Source: RI-242 sp038246255
Lineage (GTDB): Bacteria; Planctomycetota; UBA1135; GCA-002686595
Direction of reading: 5' to 3'
DNA: 64,000 nt
Assembly (NCBI GenBank): GCA_038246255.1
Contig: JBBRWC010000010.1
Span: forward strand, 1 to 64,000
A program made the position numbers and the translations under genes. Shown one piece after another: positions 26,456-35,637 of this stretch; within the stretch, counting starts at the first letter, position 1; every line of letters starts with the position of its first letter. The notes below the pieces were generated by a model that saw only the letters and a program-made list of their open reading frames with translations, did no database searches and had not been told where the DNA came from.

Positions 26456-26776
26456 ATGGCCACCAAGACGAAAACTGCCGCCAAGGTCCACATCCGCCCC
26501 CTCGGTGATCGCGTGCTCGTTCAGCGCGTCGAAGCCGAAGAGAAGACCGCTGGCGGCATCCTGCTGCCCGAGAGCGCCAAGGAGAAGCCCAAGGAAGGGC
26601 GTGTGATCGCGGTCGGCGAAGGCCGCACCCTGGACAGCGGCGAGCGCTCCAAGTTCTCCGTGAAGGCGGGCGACCGCGTCCTCTTCAGCTCCTACGCCGG
26701 GACCGAGGTCAAGTACCAGGGCGACGAGTACTTGATCATGCGCGAAGAAGACATCCTCGGCGTGATCGAAGGCTGA
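26456..26776 (+). CDS. groS: Co-chaperonin GroES
   Basis: 106 residues; about ten extra N-terminal residues (MATKTKTAAK) precede the standard HIRPLGDRVLVQRVEAEEKT start of the fold. Contains the mobile loop TAGGILLPESAKEKPKEG and the KYQGDEYLIMREEDILGVIE ending. Forms the heptameric lid of GroEL. A GAGG sits 12-15 nt before ATG. groEL follows after 70 bp. I searched the upstream 160 bp for a CIRCE operator and found none. Confidence 0.97.
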   Translation: MATKTKTAAKVHIRPLGDRVLVQRVEAEEKTAGGILLPESAKEKPKEGRVIAVGEGRTLDSGERSKFSVKAGDRVLFSSYAGTEVKYQGDEYLIMREEDILGVIEG

Positions 26777-26846
26777 TCCGGCCCGACCCGGCGGCGCGGG
26801 ATGACCGCGCCGCTCCCCCGAACACGACAACAGGTAGACAACTCCC

Positions 26847-28460
26847 ATGGCCAAACAGATCAGCTACGACTCCGAAGCCCGCGAGCACATCCGTCAGGGT
26901 GTCCGCAAGCTCGCGCGCGCGGTCAAAGTCACCCTCGGCCCCCGCGGCCGCAACGTCATCATCGAGAAGTCCTTCGGCAGCCCCACCGTCACCAAGGACG
27001 GTGTCTCGGTCACGAAGGAGATTGAGCTCGAAGACCCCTACGAAAACATGGGCGCCCAGCTCGTGAAAGAAGTCGCCTCGCGCACGAACGACGGCGCGGG
27101 TGACGGCACCACGACGGCGACCGTCCTCGCGGAGTCCATCTTCGAAGAGGGCCTCAAGAACGTCACCGCCGGCGCCAACCCGGTCGCGCTCAAGCGCGGC
27201 ATGGACAAGGCCGTCGCCGCGGTCAACGCCGAGCTCGCCAAGATCTCCAAGAAGGTCAACGGCAAGAAGGACATCGCGCAGGTCGGAACCGTCGCCGCCA
27301 ACGGCGACGCGGAAGTCGGCACGATGATCGCCGAGGCCATGGAACGCGTCGGCAAGGACGGTGTCATCACGGTCGAAGAGGGCAAGAGCCTGCAGACCGA
27401 GGTCAAGTGGGTCGAAGGCATGCAGTTCGACAAGGGCTACGTCAGCCCGCACTTCATCACCGACGCCAAGACGATGGAAACCGTCTACGAGGATGCGCTG
27501 ATCCTCGTGCACGAAAAGAAACTCTCCAACGTCAAGGACATGATCCCGCTCCTTGAGGAGATCGCGCGCAGCGGCAAGCCGCTCGTGATCATCGCCGAGG
27601 ACATCGAAGGTGAAGCCCTTGCCACCCTGGTCGTCAACCGCCTCCGCGGTGCGTTCCCGGTGGTTGCGGTCAAGGCGCCCGGCTTCGGGGATCGCCGCAA
27701 GGCCATGCTTGAGGACATCGCCGTCCTGACCGGCGCCACCGCGGTCATGGAATCGACGGGCCAGAGCCTCGAGAGCATCACGACCCGTGACCTCGGCAAG
27801 GCCAAGAAGATCGTCATCACGAAGGACACCACGACGATCATCGAAGGGTCCGGCGAGAAAAAGTCGATCCAGGGCCGCATCGAGCAGATCCGCGCCGAAA
27901 TCGAAGGCACGAAGTCCGACTACGACAAGGAGAAGCTCCAAGAGCGCCTGGCGAAGCTCGCCGGTGGCGTGGCGCAGATCAACGTCGGCGCCGCGACCGA
28001 AGCCGAGATGAAGGAGAAGAAGGCCCGCGTCGAGGATGCGCTGCACGCAACACGCGCGGCCGTCGAAGAGGGCATCGTTCCCGGCGGCGGCGTCGCGCTC
28101 CTTTGGTGCCAAGCGGCCATCGAGAAACTGCCTCTTGAGGGTGATGAGCGCGTGGGCGCGCAGATCATCCGACGCGCCCTTGAGTCCCCGATGCGTCAGA
28201 TCGCGATCAACGCCGGCCAGGACGGCGCGGTCGTGGTTCAAAACGTGCGCGCGGGCAAGGGCTCGAACTTCGGCTACAACGCGGCCACCGACACCTACGA
28301 GGACCTGGTCGCCGCCGGTGTCATCGACCCGGCGAAGGTGACCCGCACGGCGCTGACGAATGCGGCCTCCGTGGCGAGCCTCTTGCTCACCACCGACGCG
28401 CTCGTAAGCGACCTGCCCAAGAGGGAAGAAGAACGAGCGGGCCACGGTCACGGTCACTGA
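26847..28460 (+). CDS. groL: Chaperonin GroEL
   Basis: 537 residues. 60-kDa chaperonin that folds proteins inside its double ring with GroES. Signatures: VKVTLGPRGRNVIIEKSFGS, TNDGAGDGTTTATVLAESIF (nucleotide site), and RVEDALHATRAAVEEGIVPG then GGVALL. The usual Gly-Gly-Met repeat tail is absent; the protein ends EERAGHGHGH, a short Gly-His tail that could bind metal. A rho-independent terminator with a TTTT run starts 24 nt after the stop. Confidence 0.97.
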   Translation: MAKQISYDSEAREHIRQGVRKLARAVKVTLGPRGRNVIIEKSFGSPTVTKDGVSVTKEIELEDPYENMGAQLVKEVASRTNDGAGDGTTTATVLAESIFEEGLKNVTAGANPVALKRGMDKAVAAVNAELAKISKKVNGKKDIAQVGTVAANGDAEVGTMIAEAMERVGKDGVITVEEGKSLQTEVKWVEGMQFDKGYVSPHFITDAKTMETVYEDALILVHEKKLSNVKDMIPLLEEIARSGKPLVIIAEDIEGEALATLVVNRLRGAFPVVAVKAPGFGDRRKAMLEDIAVLTGATAVMESTGQSLESITTRDLGKAKKIVITKDTTTIIEGSGEKKSIQGRIEQIRAEIEGTKSDYDKEKLQERLAKLAGGVAQINVGAATEAEMKEKKARVEDALHATRAAVEEGIVPGGGVALLWCQAAIEKLPLEGDERVGAQIIRRALESPMRQIAINAGQDGAVVVQNVRAGKGSNFGYNAATDTYEDLVAAGVIDPAKVTRTALTNAASVASLLLTTDALVSDLPKREEERAGHGHGH

Positions 28461-28483
28461 TTCCAACGGGACGTGAAGCAAGA

Positions 28484-28516
28484 GGGCCGTCCGGCGACAC
28501 GCCGGGCGACCCTTTT
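28484..28516 (+). terminator. Rho-independent terminator of groES-groEL
   Basis: 13-bp stem GGGCCGTCCGGCG/CGCCGGGCGACCC with one mismatch and one G-T pair, 3-nt loop, followed by TTTT at 28513-28516. Confidence 0.75.
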
Positions 28517-28531
28517 GCGTTTAAGGCCACA

Positions 28532-28734
28532 TAGCCCGGGTTATTCATCAGGTTTTCGATCAGAGGAGCCCAAGTCGTCGCCTGGTGGTGCTTGGCGGCC
28601 GCCGGATCCACAGTCGACCTTGAACAGGTCAACGAGGGACGCTCGTGGTCGCAAAGTGCCGCCCGAGGGCGAAAGGCGGCCGAAGGCCGCCGGTTGGGCC
28701 GTCCGATCGCAAAGCTGGTGAATAACCCGGGCTA
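28532..28734. repeat. MITE-like repeat, copy 1, with ~24-bp terminal inverted repeats
   Basis: A 203-bp element. Its left end TAGCCCGGGTTATTCATCAG and the complement of its right end, TAGCCCGGGTTATTCACCAG, are nearly identical over about 24 bp. The inside (28568-28715) is roughly three-quarters identical to 39218-39365, in the same orientation. It has no coding capacity. Ends carry TA, consistent with TA target duplication, but the TA may be part of the repeat. This fills the gap between the groEL terminator and the carboxypeptidase gene. Confidence 0.75.
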
Positions 28735-28898
28735 GGCGCGCGCCGCCGGGAGTGCGCCGATTTTTTGGCGCCCATGCCCTGCTCCGGGTGCCTGCGGGGC
28801 CCCCGGCGAGCGATTGGGGCACCGGGTGATTGCATCGGGGCGCGCGAATTCGTGATGTAGTGGCCTCGTTCACGACGTCGCACGCACTTTTTTGCGCC

Positions 28899-30416
28899 AT
28901 GGATCACAAGGAAGCTTTGGTTGAGCTCGAACAGCGGTTTGCCGAGATCAAGGACTTGCAGGCGGGGATCTCGATCCTCGGCTGGGACCAGGAGGTCATG
29001 ATGCCGCCCGGTGGCGCCGACGCGCGCGCCAACACCATGGCTACGCTGACGACCGTTGTGCACGAGCGCACCACCGCGCGGCCGCTCGCACGGCTGGTCG
29101 AACGCCTCCACGACGAGCGCGAGGCGCTCAAGCCGCGCCAGCGACGCACGGTCGAACTCGCGCGTCGCATGGTGAAGAAGGCAACGGCCATCCCGTCCAG
29201 CCTGGCGGCGGAGATCGCGCGCACGGAGAGCCGCGGGCTCGAAGCATGGAAGGCAGCGCGCGCCACGTCTGACTTCGCGCGCTTCGCGCCGTTGCTCGAG
29301 CACATGGTGGACTTGAAGCGCGAGGTCGCCAAGCTCAACCACAAAAAGCGCAAGGGCTCCGTGTACGACGCGCTCCTTGACGATTACGAGCCGGGCGCGA
29401 CGGTCGAGAGCATCGATCCGGTCCTGGCGGAGCTGTCGGAGATGACCACGGCGCTCGTGAAGCACATCGCGAGTTCGACCGTCGTCGTGGACACGACACC
29501 GCTGACCGGCGACTACCACGCGCAAGGACAGCGCGAGTTTGCGAAGGACGTGGTGCTTGCGATGGGCGTCGACCTCGCGCGCGGCCGCCTCGACCTTTCG
29601 ACACACCCGTTCTGCGGCGGCGTCGGCCCCGGCGACGTGCGCATGACCGGGCGCTACGACCCGCGTGACCTGCGGCCCGGATTGTTCGGGGCGGTCCACG
29701 AAGCGGGCCACGGCCTCTACGAACAGGGCCTCGATCCCAAACGCGCGCGCTCACCCCTGGGCGGCGCGGTTTCCATGGCGGTTCACGAATCCCAGTCGCG
29801 GCTGTGGGAGAACCAGGTGGCGCGCAGCCGTCCGTTCTGGCAACACTGGTTGCCACGGCTCGCGGAGATGTTCCCCCACCTGCGCAACGTTTCGCTGGAT
29901 GCGTTCTGGCGCGCCGCCAACGGCATGCGGCCGTCGCTGATCCGCGTGGAAGCCGACGAGCTGACCTACAACCTGCACATCGTGCTGCGTTACGAGATCG
30001 AGCGCGATCTGTTCGAGGGACGGCTGCGCGTGCGCGACCTGCCCGAGCGTTGGAACGCGGGCATGCAGGCAAAACTCGGCATCGTGCCCGAGAACGACGC
30101 CGTCGGTGTCCTGCAGGACATCCACTGGGCCATGGGCGCGTTTGGTTATTTCCCAACCTACAGCCTGGGCAACCTCTACGCCGCGCAGATCATGGAAGCC
30201 GCGCGCGTGGCAATGCCCGAGCTCGACACCCACATCGCGGCGGGCAATTTGCGGCCGCTGGTTGATTGGCTGCACGAAAACGTGCACCGCCACGACCAGG
30301 TCTACGCTGCGCCAACCTTGCTCAAGAAAATCAGCGGCAAGAGCCTGAGCGTGGAGCCCTTCCGCCGCTACATCACGCACAAGGTGGAAGCGGTGTTCGG
30401 GCCGATGCCGAGCTGA
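28899..30416 (+). CDS. Carboxypeptidase Taq family metallopeptidase (M32)
   Basis: 505 residues, the usual length. Zinc carboxypeptidase with HEAGH at His267-His271 (AVHEAGHGLYEQGL) and a downstream Glu ligand in GGAVSMAVHESQSRLWENQV. Other family blocks: ISILGWDQEVMMPPGGADAR near the N-terminus, THPFCGGVGPGDVRMTGRYD, and GALWDIHW-like VLQDIHWAMGAFGYFPTYSL. ATG 28899 begins MDHKEALVELEQRF; an upstream in-frame GTG/ATG is possible. Cytoplasmic, no signal peptide. It converges with the M16 pair. Confidence 0.93.
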   Translation: MDHKEALVELEQRFAEIKDLQAGISILGWDQEVMMPPGGADARANTMATLTTVVHERTTARPLARLVERLHDEREALKPRQRRTVELARRMVKKATAIPSSLAAEIARTESRGLEAWKAARATSDFARFAPLLEHMVDLKREVAKLNHKKRKGSVYDALLDDYEPGATVESIDPVLAELSEMTTALVKHIASSTVVVDTTPLTGDYHAQGQREFAKDVVLAMGVDLARGRLDLSTHPFCGGVGPGDVRMTGRYDPRDLRPGLFGAVHEAGHGLYEQGLDPKRARSPLGGAVSMAVHESQSRLWENQVARSRPFWQHWLPRLAEMFPHLRNVSLDAFWRAANGMRPSLIRVEADELTYNLHIVLRYEIERDLFEGRLRVRDLPERWNAGMQAKLGIVPENDAVGVLQDIHWAMGAFGYFPTYSLGNLYAAQIMEAARVAMPELDTHIAAGNLRPLVDWLHENVHRHDQVYAAPTLLKKISGKSLSVEPFRRYITHKVEAVFGPMPS

Positions 30417-30515
30417 CCGCGGCGCGCGCGGTCCACAGGAGTTTTGGCCGCAAGACGGCAACCGCAAGACGGCGTCCGCGCGCCGCTGCGACAGCGAGCG
30501 TGCGGACGTCCCCCC

Positions 30516-32021
30516 TCAGCTGCGCGCTACACGCGAACGCGCGGCGCGCGCTTTGGCCGCGGCCTTCTTCGAGGCGGCGGATTTGGTCGAGAGCGCACGC
30601 GCGGCCGCGGGTTTGGCGGCCGCACGCTGCGCACTCGGCTTGGCGCTCGCGCGCACCTTCGACGCAGACTTCTTGCCCGCAGCCTTCGGTTTTGCCGCGA
30701 GCGCTGTCTGCAGCGCCTTTTCGAGCCGCGGCACATCAACGGGACCCGCTCCCACGAGGCACAGTTCCGAGGGCCGTAGGTGCTTGTCGGCGACACGCCG
30801 TACCGCCTCGGCATCCACCTCAATGAACTGGCGCGGCAGGTGTTCAAGATGGTCGGGCGGCAGACCGTGGCGCTCGGCGTAGACCATGTACGACGTGCGC
30901 CGGGACGCGCGCTCGAACCCGAGCGCGAACGACCCTGTCAGGTACCGGTGGACAAGGTCGAGCTCCGCCGGCGCCACGAGTTCGGTGCGGATGCGCGTGA
31001 TCTCCTCGACAAAACCACGCACGGCGCGCTCGACATGTTTGGGAGACGTGCCGATGGTTGCGCTGAACAGGCCGGGGAGGACGCCAGCCGACGTGTGCAC
31101 TGCCGAGTGGACGCTGTACGCAAGGCCCTCTTCGTCGCGCAGGCGCTTTGCGATGCGGCTCGTGAAACCCGGGCCGGTGCCGAGGATGTGGTCCATCACC
31201 ACCAGCGCCGGATAATCGGGGTCCGAACGCCGGATCCCCAAGTGGCCGAGGTAGAGGTGGACCTGCTGGCGATCGGCCGCAAACGCGGCGACGCGGTGGC
31301 CCGGCGGAGGGAATTTGGGCTCGATCGGCGGGAGGGTGGTCCCCGCAGGCCATTTTGCGAGGCGCTCGTCGAGGAACTTCCTCACCGCCTTGGGGTCGAC
31401 GTCGCCGCACACGCCGATGACGGCGCGCGACGCCACCCACTGTTTTGCGTGGTGCGCGATCAGGTCTGCGCGCGTGATGCGCCGGACACTGTCGTACTGG
31501 CCCTGCTCGCTGCGGCCGAGCCAATGGTCGCCGTAGATCAAGCGGCGGAACATGCGGCCGCCCTGGACGCGCGGGTCGTCCCGGTCGACCATCAAACGGT
31601 CGACGAGCCGCGACCGTTGGCGTTCGAATTTAGACTCCGGGTAAGTGGGCGCGGTCAGGACGTCGCTCGCGACCTCCAGCAGGGTCTCCCACGATTCACC
31701 CGCGATCGATCCCGCGATACCGCCGGAATCCCCGGACAGCGCGCCACCCGCCGGCTCCAAAAGGTCGGCGATCTCCTCTTCGCTGCGTTTTGCCGTGCCT
31801 TCGGAGGCCAGCGCTCCCGCGAGGAAGGCGAGACCTTCCTTGCCCGACGGGTCGAGCGCAAATCCGCCCCGCACATGGGCGTGGAACGCGGTGATGGGCG
31901 CGCCCGGGCGACGCGAAACAAGAAGCAGGGCTCCGCACGCGAGCAGGTGACGTTCGACTTTAAGGGTCGGCGCGGCGACCGCGACGAGCGGCTTGCGCGG
32001 CGCAAAGCGTACGGGCCTCAA
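30516..32021 (-). CDS. M16 family protein, non-catalytic partner, with basic Ala/Lys tail
   Basis: 501 residues. The M16 fold is recognisable (ITAFHAHVRGGFALDPSGKE, GLAFLAGALASEG, HHAKQWVASRAVIGVCGDVD) but the zinc motif HxxEH is replaced by FLAGA, so it should be inactive on its own. In many bacteria an active and an inactive M16 protein form a heterodimer, and the active one is the next gene upstream. The last ~60 residues are a histone-H1-like Lys/Ala/Ser tail (AAGKKSASKVRASAKPSAQR and onward). The TTG start at 32021 overlaps the upstream stop as TTGA, so the two are translationally coupled. Confidence 0.88.
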   Translation of the reverse strand: MRPVRFAPRKPLVAVAAPTLKVERHLLACGALLLVSRRPGAPITAFHAHVRGGFALDPSGKEGLAFLAGALASEGTAKRSEEEIADLLEPAGGALSGDSGGIAGSIAGESWETLLEVASDVLTAPTYPESKFERQRSRLVDRLMVDRDDPRVQGGRMFRRLIYGDHWLGRSEQGQYDSVRRITRADLIAHHAKQWVASRAVIGVCGDVDPKAVRKFLDERLAKWPAGTTLPPIEPKFPPPGHRVAAFAADRQQVHLYLGHLGIRRSDPDYPALVVMDHILGTGPGFTSRIAKRLRDEEGLAYSVHSAVHTSAGVLPGLFSATIGTSPKHVERAVRGFVEEITRIRTELVAPAELDLVHRYLTGSFALGFERASRRTSYMVYAERHGLPPDHLEHLPRQFIEVDAEAVRRVADKHLRPSELCLVGAGPVDVPRLEKALQTALAAKPKAAGKKSASKVRASAKPSAQRAAAKPAAARALSTKSAASKKAAAKARAARSRVARS

Positions 32022-33535
32022 CGCATGCCTCCGGTGGGCGCCGTGCTATGAGCCGAAACATCGCTGTTCGATTCCGCCGCGCGGGCAAACGCTCCCGCGG
32101 GCGAAGCGGCCGTTTCGGGCTCGCCATCGGGTTCGGTATCAAACCCTTCGTCACCGTCGTCGTCCTCCGCAACCGCTTCGGAGCCGGGCCGGGGCAAGCA
32201 CCAGCCGACCACTCGGCGGCCACGCGCCAGGAGCCGTGCGACGGTTTCTGACAGATCCGCCGGCGTCAGCTTCGCGTGTTCGCGCGCTCCGTCGAAAGCA
32301 AGGCGCCAGTCGATGTCGACCGCGAAGCCACCGAGTTCCTCGGCAAGGTCGGTGACGGTTTCGGCATCATGGGCTTCCCCGGAACGGATCAACGCGAGCG
32401 CGCGTTCGAGCTCCTGCGTGCTGACGGGCTCGCGGGCGATGCGCGCGAGTTCGTCGTCGACCGCGGATTCGAGCGCTTCGGGCGCGGTACCCTGGGAGCA
32501 CTCCGCGAACAGCCAAAACGCGCCACCCTCGACGCGTGTGTCGTTGCTCGCCGACACATGCACCGCCAATGCACCGTCCAGCACAAGCCGGCGCTGCAGC
32601 CGCGAGTTGCGGCCGCTCGTCAAGATCGTCGCAACGAGGTCCAGGGCATAGTCGTCGCGCGTCCCCACGGCCACCGTCGGCCACGCGACACATAAACGGC
32701 GCCCTTGATCGGGCCAGCGCACCTCGAGCCGCATTTCACCCGCGGGCTCTTCGATCGGAGCGCGCAGTGGATCCACCTCGGCGTAGGCCGGGCCCGCAGC
32801 CAATGGGCCGAAAGCTCGGCGCGCCGCGGCGAGCGCCTTCGCCGGCACCACGTCGCCCGCGATGACGAGCGTGGCGTTGCCGGGGTGATAGAAGCGGCGG
32901 TAGTGGGAGCGCATCTGCTCCAGGCTGACCCCGCGCACCGTGTCCGCGAAGCCGATGATCGGTCGTCCGTAGGGGTGACGTTGAAACACGATCGCTTCGA
33001 CGCGCCGTGCGAGCACACGCCAAGGATCGTCCTCCCCCATCGCGAGTTCTTCGAGCACGACTTGACGTTCCGCTTCGAACTCGAGCGGGTCGAGGCGCAG
33101 GTTCTTCATGCGCTCCGCTTCGATCTTGAGTGCGCGCTCCCAGCGGTCCGATGCAAACTCGAACCAATAACCCGTGTGGTCGTTGCCCGTGAACGCGTTG
33201 TTCTGTCCGCCGAGCTCGGTCGTGAGCCGGTCGACCTCGCCCTTTGCGAGCCGACGTGTTCCCTTGAACATCATGTGTTCGAGGAAGTGCGACACTCCCG
33301 CCTCGCGCTCGGTCTCGTTGCGCGCACCCACGCGGTAGAACACCATCACGGCGACAACCGGGTCGAGGTGCCGCTCGGCGATCAGGACGCGCATGCCGTT
33401 CTTCAGGCGGCTCATCTGGACGCGAGCGCCGCCGCGCACTTCGCTACCGGCCACTTCGCGACTGGCCGGGCGCCGGGCCGAGCCGGCGGTTTTCGCCGAT
33501 TTGGGCGACCGCTTGGAACCTAGCTGCTTCGACAT
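32018..33535 (-). CDS. M16 zinc peptidase, catalytic subunit
   Basis: 505 residues from ATG 33535. The inverted zinc motif HxxEH is HFLEH (His83, Glu86, His87) in GVSHFLEHMMFKGT, followed by the downstream Glu ligand region FEAERQVVLEELAMGEDDPW. Substrate-binding RY-like segments follow (MRSHYRRFYHPGNATLVIAG). The C-terminus is acidic (EDDDGDEGFDTEPDGE). ATG 33535 is preceded 7 nt upstream by TATCCT and no Shine-Dalgarno sequence. The next gene is the inactive M16 partner. Confidence 0.93.
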   Translation of the reverse strand: MSKQLGSKRSPKSAKTAGSARRPASREVAGSEVRGGARVQMSRLKNGMRVLIAERHLDPVVAVMVFYRVGARNETEREAGVSHFLEHMMFKGTRRLAKGEVDRLTTELGGQNNAFTGNDHTGYWFEFASDRWERALKIEAERMKNLRLDPLEFEAERQVVLEELAMGEDDPWRVLARRVEAIVFQRHPYGRPIIGFADTVRGVSLEQMRSHYRRFYHPGNATLVIAGDVVPAKALAAARRAFGPLAAGPAYAEVDPLRAPIEEPAGEMRLEVRWPDQGRRLCVAWPTVAVGTRDDYALDLVATILTSGRNSRLQRRLVLDGALAVHVSASNDTRVEGGAFWLFAECSQGTAPEALESAVDDELARIAREPVSTQELERALALIRSGEAHDAETVTDLAEELGGFAVDIDWRLAFDGAREHAKLTPADLSETVARLLARGRRVVGWCLPRPGSEAVAEDDDGDEGFDTEPDGEPETAASPAGAFARAAESNSDVSAHSTAPTGGMR

Positions 33536-33542
33536 CCCCCGC

Positions 33543-33548
33543 AGGATA
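33543..33548 (-). promoter_or_regulatory. Candidate -10 box TATCCT, leaderless start of the M16 pair
   Basis: Minus-strand TATCCT, then GCGGGGG, then ATG 33535. The G-run next to the ATG is too close to act as a Shine-Dalgarno site. Confidence 0.5.
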
Positions 33549-33662
33549 CGGGCGTGTGCGGCGCGTTTCGAGCATGGGGGCAAAACACAGCGGGTTCCGC
33601 AGTAGCATTCCTGTCGTCCGCCCGACGTCCGGGCCACCCAGAAACCCCCTATTGCGATCCAC

Positions 33663-35591
33663 GTGTTAGCCACAGCCCTCGTCCTCTTCTTCGCCAGCCC
33701 GCTGGCGCTCCCAACCGCCATCCAGTCCCCTGCACCCGTGGGGATGAACCTGAACGGGCTGAGTTACTACTCGCCCGAGATCCCCTTCGTGGACGTGTTC
33801 AAAACCGCCCGCAGTTGGATCCCCCAGCTCGTGCAGGGCGGGCCGTGGGACACGGGCATTCCCGTCGCAACCACGCCCGAGGGTTGGCCGATCCTGGGCC
33901 CGGGCGAGGCGGCCGCCACGCTCATGCTGTACGACTTCAACGGCACGCACCCGGGCGGTGTGTACACGGTGCTCTTCGAGGGCACCGGCGACATGGTGTT
34001 CGGGGGCAACACGAGCGTCCTCACCAGCACCCCCGGCAAAAAAACCATTCAGGTCCAGCCGACGAACGGCGGCATCTACCTCAAGGTGATCGCCTCGGGC
34101 GCGGTTGATCCGGTGCGCAACATCCGCGTCCTCTTGCCCGGCTTCGACGCGACCAACTACGAGCAGCAGCTCTTCAACCCGATTTTCATCGAGCGCCTCG
34201 AGCCCTACGGCATCCTGCGCTTCATGGAATGGGAGCTTGCCAACATCAACACCGTCGCCAACTGGTCCGATCGCGCCAAAACCACCGACGCGATCCAAAC
34301 GACGAAGAAGGGCGTGGCGCTTGAGTACCTCGTGGAACTCGCCAACCGCACGGGAAAATCACCCTGGTTCTGCCTGCCGCCCTACGCCACCGATGATTTT
34401 GCGTTGCAGTACGCCACGTACGTTCGCGACCACCTCGACCCCAGCATCCGGTTCTACCTCGAGTACGCGAACGAAGTCTGGAACACCACGGTCCTCGGGG
34501 GGCAATACGCCACCGAACGCGGGCTCGCGGAAGGCCTTTCCACCGATCCGATCGCGGCGAAAAACTTTTGGTACTCGAAGCGCTCGGTCGAGATCTTCGA
34601 AATCTTCGGCGGTGTCCTGGGCGCCTCCGCGGACACTCGCATGACGCGCGTGCTGTGCGGGCAAGCGGCCTGGACCCTGGTGGGTGAGCAGGTGCTCGAC
34701 TTCCAAGATGCGTACACCAAAGCCGATGTGTACGCCATCGCGCCGTACTTCGGCGGCAACCTGGGCAACTACAGCACCTACCCGACCACGATGCAGATGA
34801 GCGTCGATCAGATCCTTGATGAACTCGAGCTTCAGATCGACGTCAAGGTGAGCAACTGGATCACCGCCAACAAAGCGCTGTGCGATGCGCGCGGCATCCC
34901 GCTGATGCTCTACGAAGCGGGTCAACGCATGGCCGCGGAAGGACCGGGCCTGCTTCAACCGACATTGATCCAAAAGATCATCGACGTCAACCGCCACCCG
35001 CGCATGCACGAGGTCTACTGGCGCTTCCTCGAACGCTGGACCGAGCTCTCGGATGGACAACCCGCCGTGTTCTTCGTTTCCTGCGCGAATTTCTCGCAAT
35101 GGGGTGCGTACGGGCACCTTGAGTACCAAAGCCAACCGATTCAACAAGCGCCCAAGTACCGCGCGCTGCGGGATTGGCACGTGGCGTCCGAGCACGTCGA
35201 CCTCTACGGACAAGCCTGCGCGGGCCTCCAGACGACGACGTTCGGCGCGCCCGTCCTTGGCAACCCAGACTTCAAGCTGCGCGTCGAGGGTGCGCTCGCG
35301 AACACGGGCGCGACCCTGCTGCTTGGACTGTCGGACATCCAGTTCGCAGGCATTGCGTTGCCGACGCCGTTGGGCATTCCTGCGCCCGGATGCTGGCTCT
35401 ACACCTCCATCGAGTTTGCGGTGCCAACCTTGACCGACAGTACCGGTCGCGCGGAGGTCGTGCTGAGCTTGCCAATGGCTCCTTCCCTCGCGGGTCTCAA
35501 CCTGTTCGCGCAGTGGGGAGTCCAAAACCCTGCGGCTAATCCCGCGGGAGCAACCATGGGCGAAGGGATCCGTTTCCAGATCCAGGGTTGA
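33663..35591 (+). CDS. Secreted glycoside-hydrolase-like (GH clan A) protein with C-terminal beta domain
   Basis: 642 residues. Signal peptide LATALVLFFASPLALPTAIQ. The middle looks like a clan-A TIM-barrel glycosidase: an NE acid/base motif in FYLEYANEVWNTTVLGG and a candidate nucleophile Glu in IPLMLYEAGQRMAAEGPG, after the barrel strand FMEWELANINTVANWSDRAK. From about 520 on comes a C-terminal domain beginning YGQACAGLQTTTFGAPVLGN and including PAPGCWLYTSIEFAVPTLTD and SLAGLNLFAQWGVQNPAANP, a two-Cys beta domain I associate with secreted proteins of this planctomycete lineage. The sugar substrate is unknown. Start GTG 33663 keeps the signal peptide. Monocistronic; a strong hairpin follows. 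Confidence 0.65.
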   Translation: MLATALVLFFASPLALPTAIQSPAPVGMNLNGLSYYSPEIPFVDVFKTARSWIPQLVQGGPWDTGIPVATTPEGWPILGPGEAAATLMLYDFNGTHPGGVYTVLFEGTGDMVFGGNTSVLTSTPGKKTIQVQPTNGGIYLKVIASGAVDPVRNIRVLLPGFDATNYEQQLFNPIFIERLEPYGILRFMEWELANINTVANWSDRAKTTDAIQTTKKGVALEYLVELANRTGKSPWFCLPPYATDDFALQYATYVRDHLDPSIRFYLEYANEVWNTTVLGGQYATERGLAEGLSTDPIAAKNFWYSKRSVEIFEIFGGVLGASADTRMTRVLCGQAAWTLVGEQVLDFQDAYTKADVYAIAPYFGGNLGNYSTYPTTMQMSVDQILDELELQIDVKVSNWITANKALCDARGIPLMLYEAGQRMAAEGPGLLQPTLIQKIIDVNRHPRMHEVYWRFLERWTELSDGQPAVFFVSCANFSQWGAYGHLEYQSQPIQQAPKYRALRDWHVASEHVDLYGQACAGLQTTTFGAPVLGNPDFKLRVEGALANTGATLLLGLSDIQFAGIALPTPLGIPAPGCWLYTSIEFAVPTLTDSTGRAEVVLSLPMAPSLAGLNLFAQWGVQNPAANPAGATMGEGIRFQIQG

Positions 35592-35598
35592 TTCCAAC

Positions 35599-35627
35599 GC
35601 ACGCGCCGCAGGCCCTGCGGCGCGTGC
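35599..35627. terminator. Bidirectional terminator between convergent genes
   Basis: GCACGCGCCGCA (35599-35610) and TGCGGCGCGTGC (35616-35627) pair perfectly over 12 bp around GGCCC. On the plus strand ATTTTCTT follows closely, so it should stop transcription of the glycosidase gene. It lies 10 bp from the stop of the convergent pseudouridine synthase. Confidence 0.8.
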
Positions 35628-35637
35628 CGGATTTTCT

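Noticed and set aside
26736..28481. 581-codon minus-strand frame opposite groEL
   Set aside because: A typical GC-rich shadow; groEL is complete on the other strand.
30780..32051. 423-codon plus-strand frame opposite the inactive M16 gene
   Set aside because: No recognisable domain; the M16 fold is on the minus strand.
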